NCBI GenBank assembly: GCA_009908385.1
Contig: JAAAPE010000004.1
Coordinates: 66,322 to 103,644 of the forward strand
DNA from: Gammaproteobacteria bacterium
GTDB lineage: Bacteria; Pseudomonadota; Gammaproteobacteria; Xanthomonadales; Wenzhouxiangellaceae
DNA length: 37,323 nucleotides
Reading direction: 5' to 3'
In this document: positions 16,843 to 25,773 of the stretch, piece by piece
Numbering within the stretch: position 1 is the first letter of the stretch
How the letters are laid out: every line of letters begins with the position of its first letter
Notes under the pieces: model-generated
Seen by the model: only the letters and a program-made list of their open reading frames with translations
Database searches by the model: none
Told to the model about the DNA's origin: nothing
Translations under genes and position numbers: made by a program

Positions 16843-18491
16843 ATTACAGAACAATCCGAGCACTGCGCGGCCTCGCGCTGTGCTCGCTCCTGCTTGCCAG
16901 CCCTGCCCTGTTCGCCGCCGACGGCACCGACCACTTCGGCTGGGTATCGGTCCTGCCGCCGGTGGTCGCGATCGTCCTGGCGCTGCTCCTCAGGCAGGTC
17001 GTTCCGGCCCTGTTCGTGGGCATCTGGATCGGCGCCTGGGCGCTGCACGGCTTCTCGATTCCCGGCCTCTGGTCGGGCCTGCTCGAGACCTTCGATACGC
17101 ACATCGTCGACGCACTCGCCAATCGCGACCACGCGGCGGTGATCCTGTTCTCGATGATGGTCGGCGGGATGGTCGGCATCATTTCCAGGAACGGCGGCCT
17201 GCTCGGCGTGGTCGAGCTCATCGTCGGTTTCGCCGATTCGGTCAGGCGGGCCAGCCTGGCGACGGTGGCGATGGGGCTGGCCATCTTCTTCGACGACTAT
17301 GCCAATACCCTGGTGGTGGGCAACACGATGCGGCCCATGACCGACCGCATGCAGATCTCCAGAGAGAAGCTCGCCTACCTCGTCGATTCCACCGCCGCGC
17401 CCATCGCCTGCCTGGCGCTGGTCACCACCTGGATCGGCTACGAGGTCGGACTGATTCGCAGTGCCATCGAGAACATCTCGGGGCTCGACGCCAACGCCTA
17501 CCTGGTCTTCCTGAACTCGATCGCCTACAGCTTCTATCCGCTGTTCGCGCTCGTGCTGGTTTTCACCATCGTGCTCTCCGGCCGCGACTTCGGGCCGATG
17601 CACGCGGCCGAGCGACGCGCACGGCACGAGGGTCGCGTCGCCCCCGAAGCGGTCAGTACCGCGCTGGTGGACGACGACATGCAGCAGGTCCAGCCGAGCG
17701 AGGACACGCGCTGCCTGGCCCGCAACGCCGTCGTGCCGGTCCTCGTCCTGATCGTTTCCGTGGTCGCCGGCCTGTTCGTCAGCGGCGAGGGCGAGACGAT
17801 CCAGGAAGTGATCGGCAGCGCCGATCCCTACAAGTCGCTGCTCTGGGGCTCCCTGCTCGGCGTCCTCGCGGCCGTGATCATGACCATGCTCCACCGCAGC
17901 CTGTCATCGGCGGAAACCATGTACGCCTGGTTTACCGGCGTGCGCAGCATGCTGCTGGCGATCGTCATCCTCGTGCTCGCCTGGGCCCTCTCGGGCATGA
18001 CCGGGGCACTCGGCACGGCCGATTTCCTGGCCGAAATGCTGGGCGAGCGCCTGCATCCGGGCCTGCTGCCCACGCTGGTGTTCGTGCTGGCGGCCGCCAC
18101 CGCCTTCGCGACCGGTTCGAGCTGGGGCACGATGGGCATCTTGCTGCCGCTGATGCTGCCCCTGGCCTGGGTTCTGATGACCGGCAGCGGCATGCCGGCC
18201 GACGAGAACATGCCGATCCTCTACGCCACGGTCGCCGCGGTGCTCGGTGGCGCGGTCTGGGGCGACCACTGCTCGCCCATTTCCGACACCACAATCCTGT
18301 CGTCCATGGCCAGCCAGTGCGATCACATCGAGCACGTGCGCACCCAGCTGCCCTACGCCCTGTTCGCGGGCTTCATCGCCATCGTGCTGGGCACGCTGCC
18401 CGCGGGCTTCGGCGTGCCCTGGTGGCTGTGTCTGCCGCTCGGCGCGCTGGCCCTCATCCTGGGCGTTCGAATCATCGGGCGAACGGTTTGA
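16839..18491 (+). CDS. nhaC: NhaC-family Na+/H+ antiporter
   Basis: This 550-residue inner-membrane protein is of the NhaC/ion-transporter superfamily. The ATG at 16839 gives MNYRTIRALRGLALCSLLLA, a signal-like first segment ending near ALFAADG. About eleven hydrophobic segments follow. Family-typical blocks are FFDDYANTLVVGNTMRPMTDR, FATGSSWGTMGILLPLMLPL and AVWGDHCSPISDTTILSSMA, whose acidic and polar residues fit cation coordination. It probably exchanges Na+ for H+, although related members carry amino acids or lactate/malate. A hydrophilic loop of about 60 residues lies near 255-315. It overlaps the DUF349 gene by four nucleotides; a fold-back repeat follows. Confidence 0.9.
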   Translation: MNYRTIRALRGLALCSLLLASPALFAADGTDHFGWVSVLPPVVAIVLALLLRQVVPALFVGIWIGAWALHGFSIPGLWSGLLETFDTHIVDALANRDHAAVILFSMMVGGMVGIISRNGGLLGVVELIVGFADSVRRASLATVAMGLAIFFDDYANTLVVGNTMRPMTDRMQISREKLAYLVDSTAAPIACLALVTTWIGYEVGLIRSAIENISGLDANAYLVFLNSIAYSFYPLFALVLVFTIVLSGRDFGPMHAAERRARHEGRVAPEAVSTALVDDDMQQVQPSEDTRCLARNAVVPVLVLIVSVVAGLFVSGEGETIQEVIGSADPYKSLLWGSLLGVLAAVIMTMLHRSLSSAETMYAWFTGVRSMLLAIVILVLAWALSGMTGALGTADFLAEMLGERLHPGLLPTLVFVLAAATAFATGSSWGTMGILLPLMLPLAWVLMTGSGMPADENMPILYATVAAVLGGAVWGDHCSPISDTTILSSMASQCDHIEHVRTQLPYALFAGFIAIVLGTLPAGFGVPWWLCLPLGALALILGVRIIGRTV

Positions 18492-18497
18492 ACGAGG

Positions 18498-18561
18498 TTT
18501 CAGGATTCAGGGGGCGGGCTTCGGAGGTGTTTTCCTGAACCCTGAATCCTGAATCCTGAAT
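18498..18561 (+). repeat. Heptamer fold-back element A (between nhaC and dnaE)
   Basis: The left arm holds two 7-nt units, TTTCAGG ATTCAGG (18498-18511). The right arm holds four, CCTGAAC and three CCTGAAT (18534-18561). TTCAGGATTCAGG at 18499-18511 is the exact inverse of 18541-18553, giving a 13-bp stem. The 35-nt core 18512-18546 matches, in reverse orientation and with 32 identities, the core 33688-33722 of element B. It begins 7 nt after the nhaC stop and ends just where the dnaE -35 region should be. Confidence 0.85.
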
Positions 18562-18585
18562 TCCTCGATCCGAGCCCTCCCCGTT

Positions 18586-18591
18586 TATAAT
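18586..18591 (+). promoter_or_regulatory. Consensus -10 box of dnaE, predicting a leaderless mRNA
   Basis: A perfect TATAAT ends 7 nt before the A of the dnaE ATG (18598). A start site at the usual 6-8 nt downstream coincides with the ATG, and there is no Shine-Dalgarno sequence. No recognisable -35 box. Confidence 0.5.
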
Positions 18592-18597
18592 CCTGTC

Positions 18598-21500
18598 ATG
18601 CCCGACGAAGCGCTCCAATCCCCCGCCTCTCCGAGCCCCTTCGTCCACCTGCGGCTGCACACGGAGTATTCGCTCGAAGACGGGATGGTTCGCATCGGCG
18701 AGCTGGTCGAGCGGGCCGCCGAACTGGGCATGCCGGCCGTAGCCGTGACCGACTGGCACAACCTCTTCGGATTGGTCAAGTTCTACCGCGCCGCCATGGC
18801 AAGGGGCATCAAGCCGATCGTGGGCGCGGACGTTCGCGTCTCGAACACCTCCGACGCCGAGGAGTTCGGCGTGGTCACCCTGCTCGTCCAGGACATGAAC
18901 GGCTACCTGAACCTGTGCCGGATTCTCTCGCGCAGTTTCCTCGAAGGACGCTTCAGGGGCGAACCGCGCGTCCATCCAGCCTGGCTGCAGGGGCACACCA
19001 ACGGGCTGATCGCGATGATCGGACGGCAGTCGGATGTCGGAGAGGCGCTCGCCAACGGCAGGCGAAACCTGGCGCGCAATCGACTCGAAGCCTGGGAGAC
19101 GCTCTTTCCCGACCGGCTCTATCTCACGCTCGAGCGCCTCGGCCGTGACGGCGAACGGGTGATCGAAGCCGGGTTGCTCGAATTGGCCGTCGGGCGCGAG
19201 CTGCCGGTGGTGGCCAGCAACGACGTTCGCTTCCTCGATCGCGAGGATTTCTTCGCTCACGAGGCACGAGTCTGTATCCACCAGAGTCGCCTGCTGGACG
19301 ACAAGCGCCGGCCGCGCGAGTACGTCGAGGAGCAGTACCTCAGGAGCGGCGAGGAAATGGCCGAGCGCTTTGCCGACCTCCCGGTCGCGCTGGAGAATAC
19401 GCTGCACCTGGCGCGCCGCTGCAACCTGGAGCTGCGGCTCGGGGAATATTTCCTGCCCGCTTTCCCGGTACCGGAGGGCGAAACGGAAGACGATTTCTTG
19501 CGCCGCAAGGCCCTGGAGGGTCTCGAGAGCCGACTGAACCGCCACGGGCTGGCCGAGGGCGTGGCGCGCGGCGATTACGAGCGGCGCCTGGAACACGAAC
19601 TCGAGGTGATCGTGTCGATGGGCTTCTCGGGGTACTTCCTGATCGTCGCCGACTTCATCGCCTGGGCGAGGAACAACGGCGTGCCGGTGGGTCCCGGACG
19701 CGGCTCAGGGGCCGGCTCGGTCGTCGCCTGGTGCCTGGGTATTACCGACGTGGATCCAATGCGTTACGAGCTTCTCTTCGAGCGCTTTCTCAACCCGGAA
19801 CGCGTGTCCATGCCCGACTTCGATGTGGACTTCTGCGTCGAGGGCCGCGACCGCGTCATCGAGTACGTGGCTCAGCACTACGGGCGCGACCAGGTGTCCC
19901 AGATCATCACCTACGGCACCATGGCGGCCAAGGCCGTGGTCCGCGACTGCGGGCGCGTGCTCGGCTACAACTACGGCTTCGTGGACTCGATCGCCAAGCT
20001 GATCCCCAACCAGCTCGACATGACCCTCGGCAAGGCCCTCGAAGAAGAGCCGGAGCTGAAGGCGCGCTACGAGAAGGAAGACGACACGCGTACCATCCTC
20101 GACCTCGCCCGCTCGCTCGAGGGGCTGGCCCGAAATGCCGGCAAGCACGCCGGCGGCCTGGTCATCGCGCCGGGCCCCCTGACCGACTACACGCCGCTCT
20201 ACACCGAGCCCGACGGTCATTCCGTCCTGACCCAGTTCGACAAGAACGACGTCGAGTCGGTGGGCCTGGTCAAGTTCGACTTCCTGGGGCTGAGGAATCT
20301 CACGATCATCGACTGGGCGCTCAGGGCCGTCAACGCCACCCGGCAGTCCGCCGGCGAACCACCGATCGAGCTCGACGACGTACCGCTCGACGACGCCCGG
20401 GCCTTCGACCTGCTGAGAGCCGCGCACACCACAGCGGTATTCCAGCTCGAATCCCCCGGCATGAAGGAACTCCTGCGCAAACTCAAGCCCGACAGCTTCG
20501 ACGATATCGTGGCCGCGGTCGCGCTCTACCGGCCCGGCCCCCTGGACGCCGGGATGGTCGACGAGTACGTCGACCGCAAGCACGGCAAGGCGCCCGTCCG
20601 CTATCCGCACCCCAAGGCCGAGCCGATCCTCAAGCCAACCTACGGCGTGATCCTCTACCAGGAACAGGTCATGCAGATCGCCCAGGAACTGGCCGGCTAC
20701 AGCCTGGGCGGCGCGGACCTGCTGCGCCGCGCCATGGGCAAGAAGAAGGTGGAGGAAATGGAGCGCCAGCGCGAGATCTTCGTGACCGGCGCCGCCGACA
20801 ACGGCATCGAGGCCAGCCAGGCCGAATCGATCTTCAACCTGATGGAGACTTTCGCCCGCTACGGCTTCAACAAGTCCCACTCGGTTGCCTACGCCCTGGT
20901 CGCCTACCACACCGCCTGGCTCAAGGCGCACTACCCGGCCGAGTTCATGGCGGCGGTCCTCTCGGCCGACCTGGACAAGACCGACAAGATCGCCAACCTG
21001 ATCGAGGACTGCCGGCTGATGGGTCTCGAGATCCTGCCGCCGGACGTGAACCGCTCGGCCTACCGCTTCGAGGTCGAGGACGGGGCGATTCGCTACGGCC
21101 TGGGCGCCCTCAAGGGCGTCGGCCGAAGCGCGATCGAGAACCTCGTCGCCGAGCGCGAGCGCTGCGGCGGATTCTCCTCGCTGGCGCACCTCTGCCGGGA
21201 AGTCGACCTGTCGAGGCTGAACCGGCGGGCCCTGGAGACCCTGATCCGCTCGGGCGCGGCCGATTGCCTGCATGCCAACCGGTCGGCCCTCATGCAGGCC
21301 CTGCCGGACATTCTCTCCGAAGCGGAGCGCTTTCAGGCCGATCGCGAAGCAGGCCAGTCGAGCCTGTTCGGCGCGAGCCGCGCCGAAGAAAGCGACAGCT
21401 CGGGCGAGGAGCGCCCGCTGCCCGACGTACGCGACTGGACCCTGCGCCAGCGCCTGCGGGCCGAAAAGGAAACGCTCGGCCTCTACCTGTCGGGCCACCC

Positions 21501-22098
21501 GATGGACGAACTCCGTGATGAGCTGTCCGATACCACGACGACCTCGATCGACCGGATCGAAAACCTGCTTGGCGCGGGCGGCGGCGAGGGGCGCCGGCGC
21601 GGACAGGGCAAGCCCATGACGCTCGCCGGACTGATCGCCGCCATTCGGCGCCGGCCGGGCAAGGGGGCCTTCATCGCCCTCGACGACGGCACGGCACGGC
21701 TCGAGGTCGCGGTGTTCGACCGCCTGTTCCAGCAGGTCGCCGACCGCCTGATTCCCGACGAGATCGTGGTCGTGAAAGGACGCGTCGAGGTCGACCAGTT
21801 CCGCGGCGGCTTCAGGATGGTCGCTGACGAGGTGATGAGCGTGGACGAGGCGCGTTCCCAGTTCGCACGCCGCGTCGAGATCCGGATCTCGCAGGCCACC
21901 GAGACGCTCGAGGACGAACTCGCCGCGGCGCTGCAGCCGTATCGCCAGGGCCGCACACCGGTCGTGATCGACTACCGCAACGGCGCCGCGCAGGCCCTGC
22001 TCAAACTCGGCGAGAACTGGCAGGTGGCACCTTCGACGGAACTGCTTGCCGCGCTCGGCGGCTTGCGCGGTATCGGAGAGGTCAGGCTGCGCTACTGA
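18598..22098 (+). CDS. dnaE: DNA polymerase III alpha subunit
   Basis: This 1166-residue replicative polymerase (family C) is close to E. coli DnaE in length (1160). In order: an N-terminal PHP domain (FVHLRLHTEYSLEDGMVRI), then the palm with GRGSGAGSVVAW and catalytic Asp407 and Asp409 in PDFDVDFC, and the third Asp561 in KFDFLGLRNL. The tandem helix-hairpin-helix region follows (YGLGALKGVG). Gln920 begins QSSLFG, the beta-clamp-binding motif, at the same position as in E. coli. An OB-fold (MTLAGLIAAIRRR) and a C-terminal tau-binding-like region end the protein. There is no intein or frameshift. It appears to be translated from a leaderless message. Confidence 0.98.
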   Translation: MPDEALQSPASPSPFVHLRLHTEYSLEDGMVRIGELVERAAELGMPAVAVTDWHNLFGLVKFYRAAMARGIKPIVGADVRVSNTSDAEEFGVVTLLVQDMNGYLNLCRILSRSFLEGRFRGEPRVHPAWLQGHTNGLIAMIGRQSDVGEALANGRRNLARNRLEAWETLFPDRLYLTLERLGRDGERVIEAGLLELAVGRELPVVASNDVRFLDREDFFAHEARVCIHQSRLLDDKRRPREYVEEQYLRSGEEMAERFADLPVALENTLHLARRCNLELRLGEYFLPAFPVPEGETEDDFLRRKALEGLESRLNRHGLAEGVARGDYERRLEHELEVIVSMGFSGYFLIVADFIAWARNNGVPVGPGRGSGAGSVVAWCLGITDVDPMRYELLFERFLNPERVSMPDFDVDFCVEGRDRVIEYVAQHYGRDQVSQIITYGTMAAKAVVRDCGRVLGYNYGFVDSIAKLIPNQLDMTLGKALEEEPELKARYEKEDDTRTILDLARSLEGLARNAGKHAGGLVIAPGPLTDYTPLYTEPDGHSVLTQFDKNDVESVGLVKFDFLGLRNLTIIDWALRAVNATRQSAGEPPIELDDVPLDDARAFDLLRAAHTTAVFQLESPGMKELLRKLKPDSFDDIVAAVALYRPGPLDAGMVDEYVDRKHGKAPVRYPHPKAEPILKPTYGVILYQEQVMQIAQELAGYSLGGADLLRRAMGKKKVEEMERQREIFVTGAADNGIEASQAESIFNLMETFARYGFNKSHSVAYALVAYHTAWLKAHYPAEFMAAVLSADLDKTDKIANLIEDCRLMGLEILPPDVNRSAYRFEVEDGAIRYGLGALKGVGRSAIENLVAERERCGGFSSLAHLCREVDLSRLNRRALETLIRSGAADCLHANRSALMQALPDILSEAERFQADREAGQSSLFGASRAEESDSSGEERPLPDVRDWTLRQRLRAEKETLGLYLSGHPMDELRDELSDTTTTSIDRIENLLGAGGGEGRRRGQGKPMTLAGLIAAIRRRPGKGAFIALDDGTARLEVAVFDRLFQQVADRLIPDEIVVVKGRVEVDQFRGGFRMVADEVMSVDEARSQFARRVEIRISQATETLEDELAAALQPYRQGRTPVVIDYRNGAAQALLKLGENWQVAPSTELLAALGGLRGIGEVRLRY

Positions 22099-22119
22099 TC
22101 GGGAGCCGGCGGGGCTGGC

Positions 22120-23049
22120 TCAGAACCCGGCGACGCGCGCCGAACGATTCACCAGCAGACGGCCGGTGGTGTAGCAGGCATTGAGAAACGCGGCGATGTT
22201 CTCCGGTGCCTCGCCGGACTGGCGATGCAACTCGTCGATCCCCAGCGGCGCCCGGATGAGGATTCGTGCCAGGCGGGCGAAGCGCTCGTGCTTCATGGCC
22301 TCACCGGGTGCCTGGGTCAGCATGAGCTCCGTTTCGCCCAGCAGGTCGGGATGCAGCTTGCCGCGCGACTGGGCCAGGCCGGCGAACCACTTGAGCTCGC
22401 TCAATGGGCGCCTGACCAGGCTCTCGACTTCATCCACGAGATCGGCACTCGACACCGGCCGGCCCGCGCCGGCCGCCATGGGCCTGGAAAACAGCTTCGG
22501 CGTCATGTCGCCGATCGATCCGTCGTAGAACCAGCTGCCCGAGCCCGGGTCGATGACCAGACGCGGCCACCCGGCCGCTTCAAGCACAACCGGCCCCGTC
22601 CAGGTCTGGCGCCGCAAATGTTCGGCAAGCGTGGCGTGGTCGGGTTCTTCGGGCTGGTCGAGGCCGACCCACTCCGTCGGCGGCAGGGATTCGGCGGCTT
22701 CGGGAGCATCGGCCTCCACCACGGCCGCTCCCGGTCGGCCGGAGGTGACGCGGTCGAGGAGCTCGAGAAATTCGCGCGAACGCAAGGGCTTGTGCAGCAC
22801 GTGATCGGCGGCGAACTCGCGACGGCGGGTCAGCGCGATGGGACTGTATCCGCCCTCGCGAAGCGATCGCCAGCGCGTCTCGCCGTCCTCGTTGTCGACG
22901 TCGACGATGACCACATCGCCCCCCGGCTCCTCGATCACCTGCCAGCTCCCCCCACCGTTGCGCACGCCGGCCAGATTCAGCAGCGATCGCATGACCGTTC
23001 GTTCTCTGTGACCGGCTTCAAGAACCGAAAGCGTGGACGTGTGGGGCAT
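22120..23049 (-). CDS. Unknown protein: degenerate receiver-like N-terminus, winged-helix-like C-terminus
   Basis: This 309-residue cytosolic protein has a strong AGGAGG-type ribosome site 7-8 nt before its ATG at 23049. Residues 1-120 have the strand-helix rhythm of a response-regulator receiver: VVIVDVDNED where the phospho-Asp strand would be, an Ile-Ala-Leu-Thr strand end, then HVLHKPLRSREFLELLDRV with the conserved Lys-Pro. The middle (about 150-200) has a WPRLVIDPGSGSWFYDG segment. The C-terminal 60 residues (IRAPLGIDELHRQSGEAPENIAAFLNACYTTGRLLVN region) look like a winged helix. I do not recognise a family. A signalling or regulatory adaptor is a reasonable guess only. It is convergent with dnaE, 21 nt away. 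Confidence 0.75.
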   Translation of the reverse strand: MPHTSTLSVLEAGHRERTVMRSLLNLAGVRNGGGSWQVIEEPGGDVVIVDVDNEDGETRWRSLREGGYSPIALTRRREFAADHVLHKPLRSREFLELLDRVTSGRPGAAVVEADAPEAAESLPPTEWVGLDQPEEPDHATLAEHLRRQTWTGPVVLEAAGWPRLVIDPGSGSWFYDGSIGDMTPKLFSRPMAAGAGRPVSSADLVDEVESLVRRPLSELKWFAGLAQSRGKLHPDLLGETELMLTQAPGEAMKHERFARLARILIRAPLGIDELHRQSGEAPENIAAFLNACYTTGRLLVNRSARVAGF

Positions 23050-23208
23050 CGGCGTCCTCCTGGATCGCTGGGCTTACGCTATTCACAATAATGCCGGGAA
23101 GTGAAAAACCCAAGAAGAATCAGGGAGAAACGGGTCACAGTTTTCGAATGGCGATTTTGCTGCCTCGGGCGGCTTCCAGCCTCCCCCCGCGGCCCGGCAC
23201 CGCCGGCT

Positions 23209-23928
23209 TCAGAGACTCGCCAGCAGCACCCGCACGTCCGCCATCGCGCCGGCCAGCACGTCGTGGATCGCCTCCTCCGAAATGGGCGTTTCATCCATGC
23301 CGGCTGCCGCGTTGGCCACCACACAGAGACTGGCGTAGTCCATGCCCGCCTCGCGCGCAAGGGCCGCCTCCGGCATCGTGGTCATGCCCACCAGGGTCGC
23401 CCCGTCCCGGCTCATGCGCCGAATCTCGGCCGCGGTTTCCAGCCGCGGCCCCTGGGTGACCGCCACGCAGCCTCCATCGTGGCAGCGCAGACCGGCACGC
23501 CGGGCGGCTTCGAGCAGTGCCGTCCGGGTCGATCCCGCGAAAGGTTCGGCGAACTCGATATGGCGCAGCGGAGCGATGTCGTCGTCGCTGAAACTGTGCA
23601 ATCGGCCCCAGGTGTAGTCGATCAGCTGATCCGGCACCACCAGGGCGCCGGGCCCACAGCGGGGATCCATGCTGCCGACCGCGTTGACGGCGATGATCCG
23701 ATCGACTCCGAGCCGATGCAGCGCATCGATGTTGGCGCGATAGTTGACGCGGTGCGGCGGGATCCGGTGGGGCCGGCCGTGGCGTGCCACGAACCAGCCC
23801 TCAAGCGCCCCGAAACGCACGCGTGCGATCGCCGAGGACGGAGGGCCGTAGGGCGTTTCCACGCGCTTCTGCTCGATCACCTCGAACAGGTCGAGCGCTC
23901 CGGTCCCCCCGATGATCGCCAGGCTCAT
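23209..23928 (-). CDS. mtiP: S-methyl-5'-thioinosine phosphorylase (MTA phosphorylase family)
   Basis: This 239-residue purine-nucleoside-phosphorylase-fold enzyme begins MSLAIIGGTGALDLFEVIEQ at 23928. Family motifs are IIGGTG, ARHGRPHRIPPHRVNYRANI (phosphate and ribose site), and GMTTMPEAALAREAGMDYA. Two features favour the methylthioinosine phosphorylase of P. aeruginosa PA3004 over ordinary MTA phosphorylase: the short length and the neighbourhood. It would split methylthioinosine into hypoxanthine and methylthioribose-1-phosphate during clearance of the polyamine by-product MTA. The ATG overlaps the stop of the hypoxanthine phosphoribosyltransferase gene by four nucleotides, linking product and consumer. 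MTA phosphorylase activity remains an alternative. Confidence 0.88.
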   Translation of the reverse strand: MSLAIIGGTGALDLFEVIEQKRVETPYGPPSSAIARVRFGALEGWFVARHGRPHRIPPHRVNYRANIDALHRLGVDRIIAVNAVGSMDPRCGPGALVVPDQLIDYTWGRLHSFSDDDIAPLRHIEFAEPFAGSTRTALLEAARRAGLRCHDGGCVAVTQGPRLETAAEIRRMSRDGATLVGMTTMPEAALAREAGMDYASLCVVANAAAGMDETPISEEAIHDVLAGAMADVRVLLASL

Positions 23929-24485
23929 GACGGCAGCGCCCAGATGCCGTCGAGCTGACGCCACAACCCCTGATAGTCCATGCCGCAGCCGAAGACGTAG
24001 CGATCGGGCACCTCGAGCGCGTAGTCGTCGACCCAGTCGCGCTCCAGACCGCGATCGTGGCGCTTGCGCACCAGCACGGCGGTCGTGACGTGGCGAACGC
24101 CCTGCTCGCGCAAGCGCCGAGCGACCGCGGCCATCGTGTATCCCTCATCGAAGATGTCGTCCACCAGCACAATGTGATCACCCAGCGACAGATCCTCCGG
24201 CCAGTGCTGCCAGTGAATCTCGCCGCCGCTGGTCGCCTCCCGGTAGCGCGTGGCATGGACATAATCGAATCGCACGGCGCCGTGCAGCCGCCGGCCGAGT
24301 TCCACGGCGGGATACATGCCGCCTTTCATCAGGGCGATGATCGAAATGACCTCGCCGGCTCCGGCCATGCGCCCCAGCCGTCCGGCCTGGGCGTCGAGGG
24401 CCCGGGCCACCTCTTCGGCGGTAAAAAGGCACTCCGCCCCGCCGGGCCAGAGTGGTTCGTCGTGGATCGAGTCAGGCGTCGTCAT
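23925..24485 (-). CDS. hpt: Hypoxanthine(-guanine) phosphoribosyltransferase
   Basis: This 186-residue type I phosphoribosyltransferase joins hypoxanthine or guanine to PRPP. The PRPP-binding loop is VLVDDIFDEGYTM at residues 107-119. The flexible-loop region (VHATRYREATSGGEIHWQ) and the purine-contact part VPDRYVFGCGMDYQGLWRQ are in place. The ATG at 24485 (MTTPDSIHDE) is preferred to a longer in-frame start. Its first 14 nt overlap the end of mscS, and its stop overlaps the start of mtiP. The hypoxanthine released by the next gene's enzyme would be its substrate. A guanine preference cannot be read from sequence. Confidence 0.93.
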   Translation of the reverse strand: MTTPDSIHDEPLWPGGAECLFTAEEVARALDAQAGRLGRMAGAGEVISIIALMKGGMYPAVELGRRLHGAVRFDYVHATRYREATSGGEIHWQHWPEDLSLGDHIVLVDDIFDEGYTMAAVARRLREQGVRHVTTAVLVRKRHDRGLERDWVDDYALEVPDRYVFGCGMDYQGLWRQLDGIWALPS

Positions 24486-25764
24486 TGCTGTCTCCCCCCA
24501 CGTCACCGCCGCGCGGATCACGCTCGTCCCGGCCTTTGTCCGTCTTGGCCTTGTCGCTCACCCGCCCGCCACGGCCGGCATCGTCGGCCGATCCGGAGGC
24601 GGAGCTGCCGGAGCCGGAACCGCCGCCCTCCTGGCGCCGCCCGGGGGCGGCGAGGATGCTGTCGCGTACCTCGTCGGCCAGCTGCTCGGCCATGTCGATC
24701 TTGAGCGTGCGCGTCGGGAAGGCGATCTCGGCGCCGTGCGACTCGATGATCTCGCCGATCCCCAGCAACACGTCCTCACGGACACGGTGGTACTCCGTCC
24801 AAACGACCGTCTTCGTGAAGCAGTAGAGCATGATGTCGAGCGAACTGGCCCCGAAGCGGTCGAAATGGACCATGGTCGTCTGGGTCGTGTCGAGCGCGTC
24901 GTGGTTCATCACGTATTCGCGGATATTCTCGACGATCTTGCGTACCACGGCGAAGTCGTCGTAGCGCACGCCGATGTGTTCGGCGATGCGCCGATGGCTC
25001 ATGCGCGAGGGGTTCTCCAGCGTGATGTTGGTGAACACGCCGTTGGGCACGTACATCGGCCGCTTGTCGAATTTCCGGATCCGGGTGATGCGCCAATCGA
25101 TGTGTTCGACCACGCCCTCGATTTCCCGGTCCGGCGAACGCACCCAGTCGCCGACCGAAAACGGCCGGTCCATGAACACGGTGAACCCGCCGAAGAAGTT
25201 GGCCAGCAGGTCGCGCGCGGCCAGGCCGACGGCAATGCCGCCCACGCCGCCGGCGGCCAGGAACCCGGAGATCGGTATTTCGAGAATGCTCAGCGCGGTC
25301 AGGACACCGGTCAGTACGAAGGCGATGCGCACGATGCGACCGAGCACGGTGACCGTGGTCAGGTCGACGTGCTCGTCGCGCTTGCGACGCTGCTCGACGA
25401 ATGCCTTCTCGAATCCGGAGGTCAGGCGGAAGAAGAACCAGGTCGCCGCCACGACCAGGCCGAGCTGCTGCGCGATGTTCAGTAGCGAGGGATCGAACGC
25501 GACCACCTCGGTATGCGGCGTGATCACCCGCGCGGCCATGATCAGGCCCTGCCACCAGATCAGCAGCGAGACCGGGCGCTGCCCGGCGTAGACGATCGCG
25601 TCGTCCCACATGTGCCGGCTCTTGCCCGTCAGACGCCGCAGATGACCGATGAAGATGCGGTAGACCAGTTCCAGCAGCAGCGCCGCCAGGATGATAGCGA
25701 ACGCCTTGACGGCCCAGACGGGAATTCCCGCCAGACCGCTCAGCTTGTCGATCAGTTCTTGCAT
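24472..25764 (-). CDS. MscS-family mechanosensitive channel
   Basis: This 430-residue inner-membrane protein has four or so N-terminal hydrophobic segments, then the pore helix (FLAAGGVGGIAVGLAARDLLANFFGGF region, rich in Gly and Ala). The beta domain follows with FSVGDWVRS and GVVEHIDWRITRIRKFDKRPMYVPN. The C-terminal domain ends near AFPTRTLKI. This order fits the YnaI/YbdG-like mid-size group rather than small MscS. The last 50 residues are an unusual Gly/Ser-rich then strongly charged tail. That tail ends within the first codons of hpt, so its sequence is partly constrained by the overlap. It opens on membrane tension during osmotic downshift. The gap to nagZ is 9 nt. Confidence 0.92.
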   Translation of the reverse strand: MQELIDKLSGLAGIPVWAVKAFAIILAALLLELVYRIFIGHLRRLTGKSRHMWDDAIVYAGQRPVSLLIWWQGLIMAARVITPHTEVVAFDPSLLNIAQQLGLVVAATWFFFRLTSGFEKAFVEQRRKRDEHVDLTTVTVLGRIVRIAFVLTGVLTALSILEIPISGFLAAGGVGGIAVGLAARDLLANFFGGFTVFMDRPFSVGDWVRSPDREIEGVVEHIDWRITRIRKFDKRPMYVPNGVFTNITLENPSRMSHRRIAEHIGVRYDDFAVVRKIVENIREYVMNHDALDTTQTTMVHFDRFGASSLDIMLYCFTKTVVWTEYHRVREDVLLGIGEIIESHGAEIAFPTRTLKIDMAEQLADEVRDSILAAPGRRQEGGGSGSGSSASGSADDAGRGGRVSDKAKTDKGRDERDPRGGDVGGDSNDDA

Positions 25765-25773
25765 GACAGTCCT

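Noticed and set aside
22103-22121. GAGCC/GGCTC hairpin between convergent dnaE and the unknown gene as a terminator
   Set aside because: Only a 5-bp stem with a 9-nt loop, no T-run on either strand, and it overlaps a stop codon; too weak to call.
23050-23208. 159-nt gap between the unknown gene and mtiP searched for RNA genes or repeats
   Set aside because: No heptamer or octamer array, tRNA, or stable hairpin with a T-run was seen; it probably only holds the promoter of the unknown gene.
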